From Forficula auricularia (lineage: Eukaryota; Arthropoda; Insecta; Dermaptera; Forficulidae), in NCBI GenBank assembly GCA_024734495.1, contig JALMQS010000841.1:5769697-5833696 (forward strand): a stretch of 64,000 nucleotides of DNA, in the 5' to 3' direction. Positions 22,268 to 34,281 of this stretch are shown here, in pieces. A program made the position numbers and the translations under genes. Under the pieces are notes generated by a model. That model saw only the letters and a program-made list of their open reading frames with translations. It was not told the DNA's origin and searched no databases. The stretch's first letter is position 1. Each line of letters opens with the position of its first letter.

Positions 22268-23189
22268 ATATAACTTGTCAATTTTAAATTTGTTTATTAT
22301 TTAGTTTACGAGCTACACTGTTTTGACACGGGGACAAACAGACACACAGAAAAAGTAGTGGGTCTAGCAAAGTCTCTTTTTACTTGTGAATAAAACTCTA
22401 AAAAAAACCTAAATGGTATTATTATATCAGGAGACTTAGAAACAACTACGACTATTTCAGATTCAAATTCTTGAGGTTAAGTAAAAGTAATATATTCATA
22501 CCGTTAGTTAAACATGCTTTTACTGCTGTGAGAGATAAAGAGATTATTTTAAAAGAAGAACAAACAGATAGTATACCAAAGGTATTTAATTTAAAGGTCC
22601 TAATATATTATTTACCAAAACGACACTGGCGTATGTAAAGTTCAGTAGATAGTTTAACTGCTACCGTTATACTTGAATGTCAAGGAAACGAGAAAAAATA
22701 TCGCGCCGTGTTTATATTACACCATATTACTTTCACTTGCCCCGTTTATTATAATTATTATTATTAATATGAAAATAATATAATCAAAAATTTAATTAAA
22801 AGCAAATACTAGTAGGTATATCGTATTTACCTGTGTATCGATCCCCCAAATTCCACATAACTCGATTTCCTTCTTACGCGGTTTATAAATAATAATAAAA
22901 AAAACTTTTGTTTTGCTTGTTTTACATTGATTGTTTTATTTAATTTAAACATTCACGTTGCACAAATGCGATTAAACATTTTTGAATTTATTCAAATACT
23001 TTTTATTATTTTACCTCATCGTTGAACACGGTCTCTCTCGTTTTACAAAGTACCAATTTGGACGATTTATTGTTGAACTTATCTAGCATGATGGAAGTAT
23101 TTAGTATTTGAAAGGTGAACATTTAAAATAATCAACTGCCTATGATCTTAACAAGGCCCTTTGGGTTTTAAACACTTTTCCCACAAATA
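22268..23189. other. AT-rich spacer
   Basis: No supported feature. Confidence 0.5.
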
Positions 23190-23605
23190 CAGTGAAACCC
23201 CTCAAATCAGAACCCGGGAAATCCGAACGCAAAAAAGAGAAACTTATTTATTTAGCCATAAAACAATTATGTATATATTCTACATTTAAACCTTATTTTA
23301 AATAATTAGTTGAAAAATTTACAAAGAAGTACAGTTAACATACCTAATAACAAAGTGTAAATGTGTCCACATATTTATGTCATCCAGGATTGAAAAACGG
23401 TAAAAGTTGGTTATTGAAATTCTTTAAGGTCTATAATCACTTTGCAAAAACAATGAAATAATAATAGAAACACACAAAATATCACTTAATCTTTCACTTG
23501 ATATCAATTATCTTCAATTGTCGAAGCTGCTTTCGGCTAATCCGAACAAATTGAAATCCGAACAGGCTACAGCCCCAATTAGTTCGGATTTGAGAGGTTT
23601 CACTG
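23190..23605. mobile_element. pogo/Tc1-like MITE, second copy
   Basis: CAGTGAAACCCCTCAAATC at the left pairs with GATTTGAGAGGTTTCACTG at the right, with TA outside both ends (23188-23189, 23606-23607). It shares CCCCAATTAGTTCGGAT with the copy at 7425-7774. No coding sequence. Confidence 0.85.
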
Positions 23606-23639
23606 TACTTCCACATTATATTCTATAGAATATAAATGT

Positions 23640-23745
23640 GAAAGTCAAAAAACTTGCTGGATGACACATCTAGCTGGGAATGGAACCCGAAACCTTCGCT
23701 GATCCAAAATTCAAACCGACTCCAGTCGACCACATAAAGATAGTT
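23640..23745 (-). repeat. tRNA-like SINE fragment
   Basis: On the - strand GTGGTCGACTGGAGTCGG (A-box-like) is followed 40 bp later by TTTCGGGTTCCATTCCC (B-box-like). The cloverleaf is not complete, so it is a SINE head or tRNA relic. Confidence 0.45.
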
Positions 23746-24273
23746 TTTGTATTCAAATTTTTTATCTCTTTCTTTGTTTTATTTCTAAGATTCCATTTAA
23801 AAAGTAATCGGGGAAGCTAGGGGTATTGATACAATGTCTGTCTATGCGTCTGCAGGCCATTGTAGATCGTAAACTAAATAAGATACAAACTTGAAAAACT
23901 TTATATGTATTCATTTTCACCAAAATCAAAATTATATTAAAAGTTAAATCGAATGATTATTTTAGGAAAGGTATTTTTTTTCATGAGATTGAGTTAAATA
24001 TCTCTAAGTAGATAGAATACGGTTTAATTTTCTAAGTTTGTGATTAGAAATTTAATTTAATATTACAAAAAATCCTCAAAATCCCTCATTCTCTCCTTAT
24101 CAATGAGAAATAAGAACGAATTTGATTTCTTGAGTATTTTGAAAATTATTAGGAATGGAATGACACCATACTTTGTAAAGTTATAATTTTGATCACCTCT
24201 CGACTATTCTAGATTTTCTTTATTTCTAATTTAATTTATTAATAATGACATAATAGATAGAATATAAAGGAAG
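23746..24273. other. AT-rich spacer
   Basis: Nothing recognised. Confidence 0.5.
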
Positions 24274-24535
24274 AGATTAATATGGTACGGACACCTCAAA
24301 AGAATGCCGGAAGATAGGTGGCCTCATAAAATATGGACCTGGATGCCCACGGAAAGACGGAGGAGAAGAGGAAGACCGAGACGAACGTGGAAGCAGGGAG
24401 TAGATGAGGCAATGACCAGTAGGCAACTACAAGAGCAAGACATTCTGGATAGAGAGAATTGGCGTGTTGGATGCAGAAAACGGCGCATGCTGTAGAACAA
24501 ACCGCTTTATTATTATTATTATTTATTAATAATAC
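24274..24535 (+). pseudogene. RTE-like LINE tail with TTATTA terminal repeat
   Basis: The + strand encodes the last ~74 residues of an ORF2: WYGHLKRMPEDRWPHKI, the basic block RRRRRGRPRRTW, then GVDEAMTSRQLQEQD and stop at 24493-24495. It is followed by a (TTA)n tract at about 24508-24532, the microsatellite ending common in RTE elements. It is 5'-truncated; no reverse transcriptase remains. Confidence 0.75.
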
Positions 24536-25254
24536 AAATTTGTTTGCCAAATTTCAGCTCCATTAGAATCAAAAATTCGATAGCTCTTCGAATAACAATT
24601 CAATTTTGTTTGACTTCCAATAATCAGCTCTAAGTTTTGGAAATTCAAACATTTTGGAATCAGAGAGAACTCTATACATCCTTCCAATATTGAGTGAGAT
24701 CTTAATCGAGAAAGACAAAAAGTAGTCGTCATGCTTGAATGTGATTTTTTTACATGTCTCAGAGATATTTTGACACGATAAGCAGTAGGAATGTATCACT
24801 TCACCCCAGGTAAACTACTTACCGAATAATATTTATATTTATAAGAGAAGGTACTTTTTCCAAAAAAATCTACAAAGGAAAATATTCATATAAGAATTTC
24901 CGATTTTAACTTCAAGCGAGACTTCAAGTATAACAAAACAAAAAATAAAAGACCGATAGAGGATCCTTTTCACCAGAACAAGCAGATATTTCTTAAAAGA
25001 AGTAATGGATAGAAAGTCCTTTTGAAATATAAGCCTATTAGGTACCATTCGTGGAATGCTTTGAGGTGGAATCAATGAAATACTTGACACGGTTTGTAAA
25101 TGAAGTGATATACATATATATAATATTACAGGCTTAATTTTAATCTAGGAAAATAAACTATGAATATAGGAAATTTAAAAATGACCTTACTGATTTAGAA
25201 AAGCGAAAGAAAGTATAGAATTAAATTTAATTGAATTGGAAAAGCCCGGACAAC
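24536..25254. other. AT-rich spacer
   Basis: Short frames on the - strand look like chance. No supported feature. Confidence 0.4.
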
Positions 25255-25860
25255 GTTTGTTGCATTTAATTTTTTTGAAGCCGGTTTTATTTTTTATAAA
25301 AATTATTTTTAATTTTCTCTTTTTAGTGATGTTATTAATAGTGACTTAATATAATACCTTGCATGCATCTCGTAAGAGAAAGCGTCGGGCAAATGAATCA
25401 GAAAATGATAATAAAACTCAATTCATAAATATAGAAATTCTCTCGAAACGTTTACGGGTTTTAAATGAATGTTTTAAGAATTTTTTTATAAAAGATTTTA
25501 TTTTTTATAATTTTGATTATTTGGTCATAAGAATTGGAGATTTACGTTATTTCGTCATTGATCATATCATCAGAACTTGACTAAATTAATATGGGGCCAC
25601 CCCTAACGTACCTTCTTTCCAATAAAAAAAGAATCATTAAAATAGATTCATAAACAAAGAAGATATGCCTGAACAAACATATCAAAAAAGGTTCAATACC
25701 AATGAAAAAAAAACGGGGCCAATCGGAAACTAGACTGAACCCAATGCAAAAAAATCATCCAAATCGGTTCACAATTGGAGAAGATATGAGGTAACATAGA
25801 CACAAAAATAAAAATCAGTCTAATTGAGAACCTCCTCCTTTTTGAAGTCGGTTAAAAATT
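25255..25860. mobile_element. GACTTC repeat family, copy 2, with extra internal segment
   Basis: It runs from GTTGCATTTAATTTTTTTGAAG to the inverted GAACCTCCTCCTTTTTGAAG end. Between GATGTTATTAATAGTGA and ATCATCAGAACTTGAC, which are adjacent in copies at 41368 and 49113, about 215 bp are inserted. They include a basic stretch (SRKRKRRANESEND) in a 73-codon frame at 25359-25580. Confidence 0.65.
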
Positions 25861-25959
25861 AATATTTTATTTTTATAAAATATCTCAGTTAAAAAAGTGA
25901 CTTTTTTCGAGATACTCAAACGAAAATATACCTACTCTTTCAACTCAATAAACTAATAA

Positions 25960-27267
25960 ACTAATCCATGATAGTCAATACGGCTTTAGACAATCTCGGT
26001 CCACCGGCGACATTTTAGCATATATAACTCATATGTGGAATAAAGCACTAGAGACTGGTAAAGAGACTTTCGTAATAGGCTTAGACATTTCAAAGGCCTT
26101 CGATCAAGTCTGGCACAAAAATCTTCTTGCCAAATTACCTGCTTTTAGCCTCCCCCCGAGCCTCTGCAAGTTGCTTGAGAGCTTTCTATCAAACCGCTCT
26201 ATTAAAGTCGAGGTTGACGGAATATCATCCTCGTCCTTTAATACAAATGCTGGAGTTCCTCAGGGCTCAGTCATTTCTCCCACGCTCTTTATTATCTATA
26301 TTAATGACCTATTAAATCTGATTAAACTTGTTACGCTGACGATAGCACCCCCCACAACGCTCAATCCTTACTAGACAATCGCGCAAACATAGCCTCCTCA
26401 ATAAATTCAGACTTAAGCATGCTAAAAAAATGGGGATCTCACAACTTGGTAAACTTTAATGCTGGTAAAACACAATGCTGCCTAATTTCTAGGCGCGCAG
26501 ATAGGAACCTTCCGGACATTTCCTTTGATTCGAGCTCATTGGAATTTCGTAATAAAATATCATTGTTAGGTGTCTCCTTAGGTTCTGACCTCTCTTGGAA
26601 TGACCATATTATCTCAGTAGCAAAGGCTGCAGCATGTAAGCTTGGCTTTCTTTTCCGAACCAAACGATTTTTCACCCCCACTCAACTCCTTATATTATAC
26701 AAGGCTCAAATTCGCCCCTGTCTTGAATATTGCTCGCATTTGTGGAGAGGGGCCCCCAAGTATTCTCTTGAAACCCTGGACGCAATTCAGAGACGAGCTA
26801 TCAGACTGATAGGCGATCCTACATTAACTGACACTCTCGACTCCCTAGCCCATCGTAGATCTGTCTCCGCCCTTTCCCTTTTTTATAGATACTACCATGG
26901 CTTTTGTTCTGACGAAATTAAATCGATAATCCCACCAAGGGCTTCATTTGCGCGAAATACACGATTTTCTAAAACTCAACACCCCTACGCGCTTAAACTG
27001 GATACTAATCGAACAAATCGTCATTCGCCAATTCATTTATCCCCATGACATCTAGAGACTGGAACTCTCTTCCCCCGACCGTCTTTCCAGCAACTTATGA
27101 CCTTCAATCTTTCAAGACCAGCATCCACAGATACCTTCGACTTCTACCCAATCACTAAATCTCCCCTTATCTTCACGTTACAAGGGTCCACCACGGACTA
27201 CAGAGGTTGTACCTTCTTGGTGCAACTTCTTCTTGTATCAGTATCATTATAAAAAAAAAAAAAAAAA
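25960..27267 (+). pseudogene. non-LTR retrotransposon, reverse transcriptase remnant (CR1/Jockey-like)
   Basis: It begins inside the reverse transcriptase: YGFRQSRSTGDIL, then LDISKAFDQVWH (first catalytic aspartates), AGVPQGSVISPTLF, and, after a frameshift near 26330, YADDST (the catalytic YxDD box). A second frame (26419-27048) carries the thumb and C-terminal region (GVSLGSDLSWNDHI, KAQIRPCLEYCSHLWRGA, LDAIQRRAIRLI); a further shift leads to RDWNSLP and HRYLR. Poly(A) at 27249-27267 ends it. The endonuclease and fingers are lost. This is the longest coding relic in the window, and is not functional because of at least two frameshifts and 5' truncation. Confidence 0.9.
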
Positions 27268-27359
27268 ACTCTGTATAAAATATACTATTTAAAATGCATT
27301 TAGTTTTTTAAAAATTAATATTTTATTTTTTCTAAAATATCTCAATGGAGTTGAATTTG

Positions 27360-27510
27360 GTAACGCACAGACTAACAGACTAACTAACAGACATTTTGAC
27401 AAAACCATTATTATCTCGAAAAATATAATTTGTTCGATGTTCACTTGTTAGGGCTTTTTTGTAAACCAAAATCCCATGGTTTCGCTCATACCCTGTATGG
27501 TAAAGTAAAA
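27360..27510 (+). repeat. fragment of the dispersed C-rich repeat
   Basis: GTAACGCACAGACTAACAGA and CATACCCTGTATGGTAAAGT match the right part of 17206-18052. It directly follows the LINE insertion, so the LINE probably landed in a copy of this repeat. Confidence 0.65.
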
Positions 27511-27960
27511 ATATATGCTTAGTGAAACTAAAAATTAAAAAATATTTTACTTTAAAAAATAAAAAAGTAGACAAAACGACTACAAAGGTGCGCTTACTGA
27601 GAATATAAAAGTTTGATTATATCTGACAATTGTAATTCTAATAATGAGTTAAATGAGCTTTAGAAGTTTCACTTTTATCGTGTAATAGAATAGCACACTG
27701 TTTACTAAATTTTTGCATTTTGAAAATACAAATATGTACACCTGCATGTTACAATATTTAACTTACTATGTAAAGAAAAGTGAAAAATTGTTGTTGTAAA
27801 TTTCAATATTTTGACAGTTTAATATAGTAATTATTATAACGCTCAATCTTGATTAAATATCTATCCAGTAATATCACGATTATGTACATTAATGATGTAA
27901 TATATTTTATATATGATCCAATTAAAAGTAATCTAATTTCAAATAGCTTTAAGAGTTTCA
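27511..27960. other. AT-rich spacer
   Basis: Nothing recognised. Confidence 0.5.
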
Positions 27961-27990
27961 TAGTAAATTGATTTTATCTTTTACTTGCAG

Positions 27991-28119
27991 TCATTAGACG
28001 CAAGAGATGGTGATTATTACTCATCCAAACAGGTGCTCTGCTGTTCCAATCACACTGAACTTTCCTTAAGATATTTCTTGGTCAAAGTCATTCCGATTAT
28101 TATGATTAAAGATGAATAA
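27991..28119 (+). CDS. candidate exon (42-nt micro-exon or 42-codon terminal exon)
   Basis: TTTTATCTTTTACTTGCAG is a strong acceptor ending at 27990. In phase 0 the sequence reads SLDARDGDYYSSKQ to AAACAG|GTGCTC (28032/28033), which could be a donor. Read through, the frame continues VLCCSNHTELSLRYF to TAA at 28117-28119. Family unknown and no flanking exon identified. Confidence 0.35.
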   Translation, partial: SLDARDGDYYSSKQVLCCSNHTELSLRYFLVKVIPIIMIKDE

Positions 28120-28360
28120 TTAAGGGACAAAGTGGCGGTTGAATGGAATGTTTCTGCCAGAGAAAGAAATGCAGCTCCTCCTTGAAATCGAAAGATGTTC
28201 CTAATACTAATGAGATTGACCTTAATTTTTAAAAACGATGTTAAATTTTTGTTCCTCTCCTTATTTAACTTTCACCAAAAATATTTTTTCAGAAATTTTT
28301 TTTATCATCTCTTTTTGATATTATTTAATTTATATTACATATAGTTCTATCTCTCTAATT

Positions 28361-29522
28361 CAGAGGTCGGGGAACTTTTTTAGCTATTACCCCAAAATAG
28401 TTTTCCATAGGTCGCTATTACCCCTTACATAAAAAGCAAAAAAAAGCAAGGTAAATGTATCTTATCTTTTTATATTAAACGAGCAATTCTTGTATATATA
28501 TTTAGAATCGGTTTGTCGAAAAAGGGCTCTAACGATTTGGATGAAATTCACGGGTTAGGCGGGTTTTTGTGTTGACAATTCGATCTATCAAGGTCTCATC
28601 TTCGGATAAGTTGTTTTTGATGGGTTTTTTGTTAATTGAAATAATAATTCACAGGTGGTTGTTGGAATAAAAATTTATAATTACATTTCTTTCAATTTTT
28701 TTAATAAAATTAATTGATTTTTTTATTTTAAATTGCACTAATAGATCATTACAAATGTTATTATATATTAGAATTTGCCAATTTGATTAAATAAAGGTAT
28801 TTTTCTATAAAATAATTTAATAGAATATCAATTTTATTCTCTTAAAAAATCCGACAATTCGAAGGATCATACCTCCTTCTTCATGATTTTGATTTTCATA
28901 AAAAAATAAACTATTAATTTTCAAGAGATTTTTATCGATTCTAATACAAGAGTATTTAGAGAGGCAAAATACGGTATTTGTTTTGATATAGATAGGTATT
29001 TTTTCCATTCACTTGGACCGTCTGATCCTAAATTAATCTAAAATTTCTATAATTTGGGTATTTCAAATTTTCTTGTCAAAATCAGAAATTTCACAAAGCT
29101 ATTATATAGCCTTGACAATTTTTCGTTTTTCCACAAATTTTTTTGGAGATATTTCAAATACAATATATACCTATGTACTTTTGTTTTTATTCATATTTTT
29201 GACTTATATTCATTTTTGTTTTGTTCGTGTTTTTGTGTTCATTCTTTTTATTTTTGTAAATATTTTTAGTTTTTATTGTTTTTATCAATTTTAACATATG
29301 TATAGATTTCTAAAATAAATGCTACTAATGTAAATAGAGAGGAGAGAGAGAGAAATGTAAATATTACCACCAATTGTATAGACCTAATCTTGTAAACTAC
29401 TTATCTGTTGTAAGAGGAGGCCGCTTCCTGTGCGACCAAAACAAATATTACATAATAGGGCGCCATGGAAAAATTTAATTGAAATAAAGGCGCCGCGACT
29501 CGGAAAAGTTTGGGAACCCCTG
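28361..29522 (+). mobile_element. hAT-like element (CAGAGGTCGGGGAAC ... AACCCCTG)
   Basis: The ends CAGAGGTCGGGGAACTTTTT and AAAAGTTTGGGAACCCCTG are inverted. The flanks do not show a clean 8-bp duplication, so the left flank may be altered. GGGCGCCATGGAAAAATTT near the right end recurs at 52150, where a second right end occurs. It contains one monomer of the minisatellite array at 49818-50780. No transposase domain recognised. Confidence 0.65.
28885..29000 (+). repeat. single monomer of the 165-182-bp minisatellite
   Basis: GATTTTTATCGATTCTAATA, AGAGTATTTAGAGAGGC and ATACGGTATTTGTTTTGATA match the array at 49818-50780. Confidence 0.85.
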
Positions 29523-31178
29523 CTATACTCATTGATATTGAGGACCGATATTATAATAACAAGTGAAAAAAATCATAAAAGGCAGAGATCAAACGTTTTC
29601 TTTGATTTGTCATTGACTCACTAATTGAATTGGATTCCAATCGAAAAAAGCGCAATAGAAAGATCTGAGATCTTTCTTCTAGTCTACACTGGAGCTAGAT
29701 TTATGAAATCCGAGGATCTATCTACTGAGGTTAATTTTCATGCACATTGAGTTAAATTTACACACACATGCTAAGAGAATTTTTGATACTCAATCAAATG
29801 TAAGGTGACATTTTTATTTTAATTAATTAGAAAATGATATTAAAAACGTTTGATAATATTTTTGAATTTATATGTATATCGCTTTTGAAGAGGAACAAGC
29901 CAAGTATTTAAGAAGTTCATTTTTCTATTTTTCTATTGAGTGTACTCAAAAACTCGAATTTCAATTTTAAAGACTATATTGACTAGAAAGTAATAGATAT
30001 AAAAATTTTTAAAACTCTGCTGATCGCAAGAAATTTACTAAAAGAAAAATATTGATCATTATTAAACAACGATCATAAACATGTCGCTAAAATTATATGA
30101 CAATTGTCAAATTTTTAGCAACACTTTCTTTATTTGTTGTACAGATTGAAAATGTATGTATTACAAATTCAAGTTATAATTAATGAAATCAAAGCTAAAT
30201 AGTTAATTTTTATTAAATTAATTTGAAATCAAAATTTTTAATTTTCGTAAAAACGTTAAATGTAATAAATGATTGAATATCAAGTAGTAAAGAGGACGCA
30301 ACTTAACACTAATTATGAATAAAAAACATAATCTATAATTCTAAAAATTGTTACGAGAGAATCCCACGGTGTCCAACGATGTTCTCGGAGCCCTGAAAGA
30401 GATCCTAGATCTGTTTGCCCCGTCAGATTTTCTAAATTCTAAATTCATTATTTTTATATAATACTTACATAGTTGTGTGTTTCTCGAAGTCCAACGATGT
30501 CAGAGATGATCTGAAAGCTCTGAACAAAGCATCTGTATATATAATAAATATTTCTAAATTATTCAGTGCAATTTAAATTGTACTTCAAAGTTCAACGAAT
30601 AAATGTAGAATCTAATCAGTGAGTTTAATTAAAGTCTACTCCTAATTAATTTAATTTTGCAAAGGTAAAATATGTGAAGCTTAAAGATTTTAGACTAATA
30701 ATATTCTTACTAATATAATATATTCAAAAATATTTCTATTTATCAAAGAATCATTAAATTAAAAAAAAATATTCAGGCAATTGAAAATCTCTATTACGAT
30801 TCAAAATAATAAATATGTAATATATATTTAAAAAATCCTAAACTAAGTAAGTAATTAAAAAAATCAAATTTTTATCTCTCTATTTTTAAAAAAGTTTGAT
30901 AAATTTTAAATTAATCTAACTAGATCATACTTTGCTTATTACTTAAAAAATAATATTAAAAAAAGAAAACGATACTAAATGTGCGTCCTCTTTGGAATTC
31001 AAAAAGGCCAATCAATATATCAAAGATGTTCATGAAAATCTTCCATTAATTAAAAATAATTCATATGTTTTGATGAAAAATTCATTTTGGTTGTGGAAAA
31101 AAATAATTATGATAATAAAGAAAGATTCTTTGGCTGATATATTTTTGGTCTTTTTTGTTATAAAAAAGTCTGGCTCAC
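29523..31178. other. AT-rich stretch, possibly intronic
   Basis: Near 30368-30530 the peptide-like pattern SNDV(L/R)..LK occurs twice (GTCCAACGATGTTCTCGGAG... and GTCCAACGATGTCAGAGATG...), suggesting a decayed coding repeat. Nothing else recognised. Confidence 0.35.
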
Positions 31179-31217
31179 CAAGCTCCAGCTCCATCAGTCT
31201 CCTCTCGGCAATATCTT
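31179..31217 (-). CDS. candidate 39-nt exon of an unrecognised - strand gene
   Basis: CTTGTCCATTTTCAG precedes 31217 and CTTG|GTGAGCC follows 31179 on the - strand. In the frame compatible with the preceding candidate exon (31769-31841 read from its ATG) it encodes DIAERRLMELELG, a helical, charged peptide. It is the most downstream of seven similar segments. Confidence 0.4.
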
Positions 31218-31768
31218 CTGAAAATGGACAAGAGTGAAATTAATATTGATTGATTCTACCGTCAGAATTTGTACTTTATTTATACTTTAAAACTTTGACG
31301 GGAAATAAAATATATTGCTAAATATTTCAAAATAACATTTTCAATTATTAATCTATTTGTTTTTTTATCAAATGAAAAATTTTATTTTTGACCTGAGTAG
31401 GTGTTATTTCATCAAGAGAAATCAATACGGTTGAATATGCTTTGATAAAAATAGTCCAGTCAAATTAAACGTTTAAATATGAAAAATAACGGAACGGATT
31501 GGTATTGAATACTATAATCAATTTAGCCAATGTGTATGTAAATTAATTAATAAGTTTAACATAGGTCACTAGTGATGTTGGAGGAGCCGCATTTTAGCAG
31601 GTCGAATTTATATTTTGCCGCGACCAAGCCCAGAACTTAGCAGAATAGACCTAATTATTTGGATAAAAATATGTGAAAATTTAAAAATTTCCCAAAAAAG
31701 GACTTGATCGCATTGGCTGCTGAGAAACTCAAATAATAAATAGCAAATATGTACATAACTCTGCTTAC

Positions 31769-31841
31769 CATAGTTTAGTCTCGTGGAGGCCCTCAAGTGT
31801 TGAGCCGAGTCCGCTCCCACAATCCAACTTCCCGTTAACAT
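31769..31841 (-). CDS. candidate 73-nt exon of the same - strand gene
   Basis: TTTTTACTTTTAG|ATG (acceptor before 31841) and ACTATG|GTAAGCAG (donor after 31769) are both close to consensus. Two frames are open: MLTGSWIVGADSAQHLRAST and, shifted, VNGKLDCGSGLGSTLEGLHE. The first chains in phase into the 39-nt exon; the second would meet a stop at that junction. It could also be a non-coding exon. Confidence 0.45.
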
Positions 31842-31941
31842 CTAAAAGTAAAAACAGAAATTAATTGATATGGCCTTATTGAAAAATTTGATTAAAAAAA
31901 ATAATTTCAAATAACACTTGTACTAACTGAAGATTCCACTT

Positions 31942-32035
31942 GATTGCGCCTTGGTGACTTCATGTTCTAAGCTAAACTGGACCACTTTATTTCGCCTTGG
32001 TGACTTCATGTTCTAACCTAAGCTAGACCCAAATC
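31942..32035. repeat. 54-bp direct duplication
   Basis: CGCCTTGGTGACTTCATGTT followed by CTAA(G/C)CTAA(A/G)CT occurs at about 31945 and 31999. The - strand frame across it reads MKSPRRNKVVQFSLEHEVTK and ends at a TAG that overlaps a donor-like GTTAGT, so it may be a further exon. Confidence 0.5.
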
Positions 32036-32049
32036 ACATTTTAAATATA

Positions 32050-32215
32050 TGGCTCAGGTGGCTATCTATCTCTTGAATTCTTCTTTCTTCAAGAAGCTGA
32101 TCTTCAGTTTTAAGACGGACGAGAGCGCGAACATGAATATCGACACACAGTCAGACTCAGTATGGCCTAAGAACCCTAATCGAGATAGATAAATCGCGGA
32201 TCTGAAACTGTCGCG
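32050..32215 (-). other. coding-like segment, frame uncertain
   Basis: CGACAGTTTCAG (about 32203-32214) is acceptor-like on the - strand. One frame reads SAIYLSRLGFLGHTESDCVS before a TAG; another reads VDIHVRALVRLKTEDQLLEE RRIQEIDSHLSHIF. Composition is protein-like and GC higher than the surroundings. It lies between candidate exons of the same strand. Confidence 0.3.
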
Positions 32216-32919
32216 TAAACCGACTGAAGTTATAAAATAATAAAGAAAAACGGAACGAACAGGAAAAGTTTTTAGGCTTTTTTTAACTTTTCATAATATT
32301 CCCTTAGAAACGTATCTGAAAATTAGATGTATTGATTAATTATTATCATATTTTGTATTTACACTTTTGTTCTAAAATTAATAGAGAAATAGATATCGAT
32401 AAAAATATTTTGATTTGATTGAATTTTTCTAAAGATAAATGCATTTATTTAATCATATACAATTGAAAATATAATTTTGTTTAGTAGGTACGTAAATAAG
32501 AAAAAAGTTGAAAACATTTCCAAGAATTGGTACGCTCACCGCAAATTTTAGTCATTAGGCGATTTTTCAGTTGAATATGTCAAAACATGGTATAGAGTTG
32601 TAGTTTATTAATTTAAACATGTGTTTCGAATATTAGCTATAAAAATTTGTTATCTCCCTATATGTAATAATAATGTTTTTTTCTAATTTTTTGCTTATTA
32701 CAGAGAAGAGAAATATAAACATTTTGCTCTCAAAACAGACATTTTCGTCCTTTATTCATTGATTTATCGTGTTAATTGAAAAACCAATTAGAAAATAAAG
32801 TAATCGAATGTTTTCTATATTTGATTGAATAACGAATCAAATGTAGAGAATTTTGTCAAATATTGACTGAAAATAATATCTGAACTTATATATTTCTAAC
32901 TTGAAATAATGATGTTAAA
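32216..32919. other. AT-rich, probable intron
   Basis: No feature recognised. Confidence 0.5.
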
Positions 32920-33011
32920 TAAATTTTATAATTTTTCTCATTAATATATCAAAGAATAATTGATATATCAATTATTCTTTGATATATTAATGAAAAAAAT
33001 TATAAAATTTA
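32920..33011. repeat. 92-bp near-perfect palindrome
   Basis: The halves 32920-32965 and 32966-33011 are inverse copies with a single mismatch (C/T near 32937), centred on TTGATATATCAA with no loop. Confidence 0.95.
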
Positions 33012-33178
33012 TAGAAAATAAGGTGTTTGAAAATTATTTTTCGCACTTTTCAGACATTTCAATTTACAAATAAATAAATAAATACAAATTTCGGAATGAA
33101 ATTAATACTATCAAGTGTACCAAGTATTAGAATTTGGAGAGAAAATAAATGAAATTAAAATTGTTTCCCTAAACTCAC

Positions 33179-33231
33179 CCCACGCTGTGTAGTAGGTCCT
33201 TTCAACAGCTGAGCTCATTTAGTACTGATCT
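33179..33231 (-). ncRNA. candidate 53-nt exon (non-coding or 3' terminal coding)
   Basis: GCGTATACAG precedes 33231 and GTGGG|GTGAGTTT follows 33179 on the - strand. All three frames contain a stop, so if translated it ends the protein: in the phase left by the exon 33471-33614 it would add only EISTK before TGA. It may therefore be untranslated or a regulated stop-containing exon. Confidence 0.45.
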
Positions 33232-33470
33232 CTGTATACGCTGTTTTTGACTTGGAGGGAAACTTAAAATAAAAAAATAAAAAATATTATAATTTTATAT
33301 ACTTATATTATTTATAATCTGAGTTATTAAATTTTAATCGTATAGTGATGTTTTTTGAAAAAAGTAGAAATCGAAATATTAATATTGAGATAATTTATTT
33401 TTTAAACTGTTATATAAATAAAAGATAGGTAGAATAAAGAAAATTCAAAAAAGATTCCGAAAAATCTCAC

Positions 33471-33614
33471 CTGGAAGAAGCGTGGCTGCGCTGGAATTCA
33501 TCAACAGCGCGAGTCCTTGCTGGAAATGGTTGATTTTGGCCTGGCGGGGTTCACAATTCCAGTCACATGGGCTCAAGGGATCATGGGGTCGTGGTGGGGA
33601 GTGAGCTTTGGACC
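33471..33614 (-). CDS. candidate 144-nt coding exon of an unrecognised gene
   Basis: CTTTATTGCAG|GG (acceptor, before 33614) and CTTCCAG|GTGAGA (donor, after 33471) are near-consensus on the - strand. Only one frame is open: SKAHSPPRPHDPLSPCDWNC then EPRQAKINHFQQGLALLMNS and SAATLLP. That frame needs a phase-1 entry, exactly what the candidate exons at 34576-34702 and 37713-37761 deliver. GC content is about 55 percent against ~25 percent around it. No known domain recognised. Confidence 0.55.
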
Positions 33615-34281
33615 CTGCAATAAAGAGTACTAATTATTGTACAAGCGCCTAATAGCTAAAAGGGAAATCCTAGAAGTATCGAATTGATAGATTTCTTCCA
33701 ACAAGTCTGAGCTTGTTTTCGAACCTGTCTCTACATAGAAATAAATCTATTCAATTCCTATATTATAAACTCTAACTATGGTAAATACATGTATTAAAAT
33801 AAATTCTCTTTTAAGATATCTTTTATATACGATTGCTTTCTCTATTTATTCAAATCAAGCATTATATATGTATGCGAGTAAATGCAATTTTAATATTAAT
33901 ATAAAAACTAATTTGAATAAAAATCAAGAGATTATATGAGTATATTACTGAATCCGAGCTGTTATACATGATTTTATTACATGTCAGAAGAGCTATATTC
34001 ACCTGAAAATGTAGTAAAAAACCAATAGCACCTCGGAATCAGACAAGATAATCTCATGATTTTTTTCAGGATGATCTATACTCTCAGAAAATTTAACTTT
34101 TAAATACAAACTAACGTTGTGGAATAGAAATAAAAAGCAAGTACTAGTATCTACTTCAAATAACATCTAATATTAATTAATTTGAAAAAACCCATAATAA
34201 TTAAGAAAAATCATTTATTAAAATAAAAAGAATTTGTATTATCAGATAAAATTAAGTATATTCAAAAAGAGAAGAGGCTAC

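Noticed and set aside
22310..22380. Possible additional transposon end (GACACGGGGACAAACAGACA)
   Set aside because: No inverted partner or second copy could be found in the window.
30360..30545. Hammerhead-like CTGAAAG...GAAC
   Set aside because: No stem II and no GAAAC; only short direct repeats are supported.
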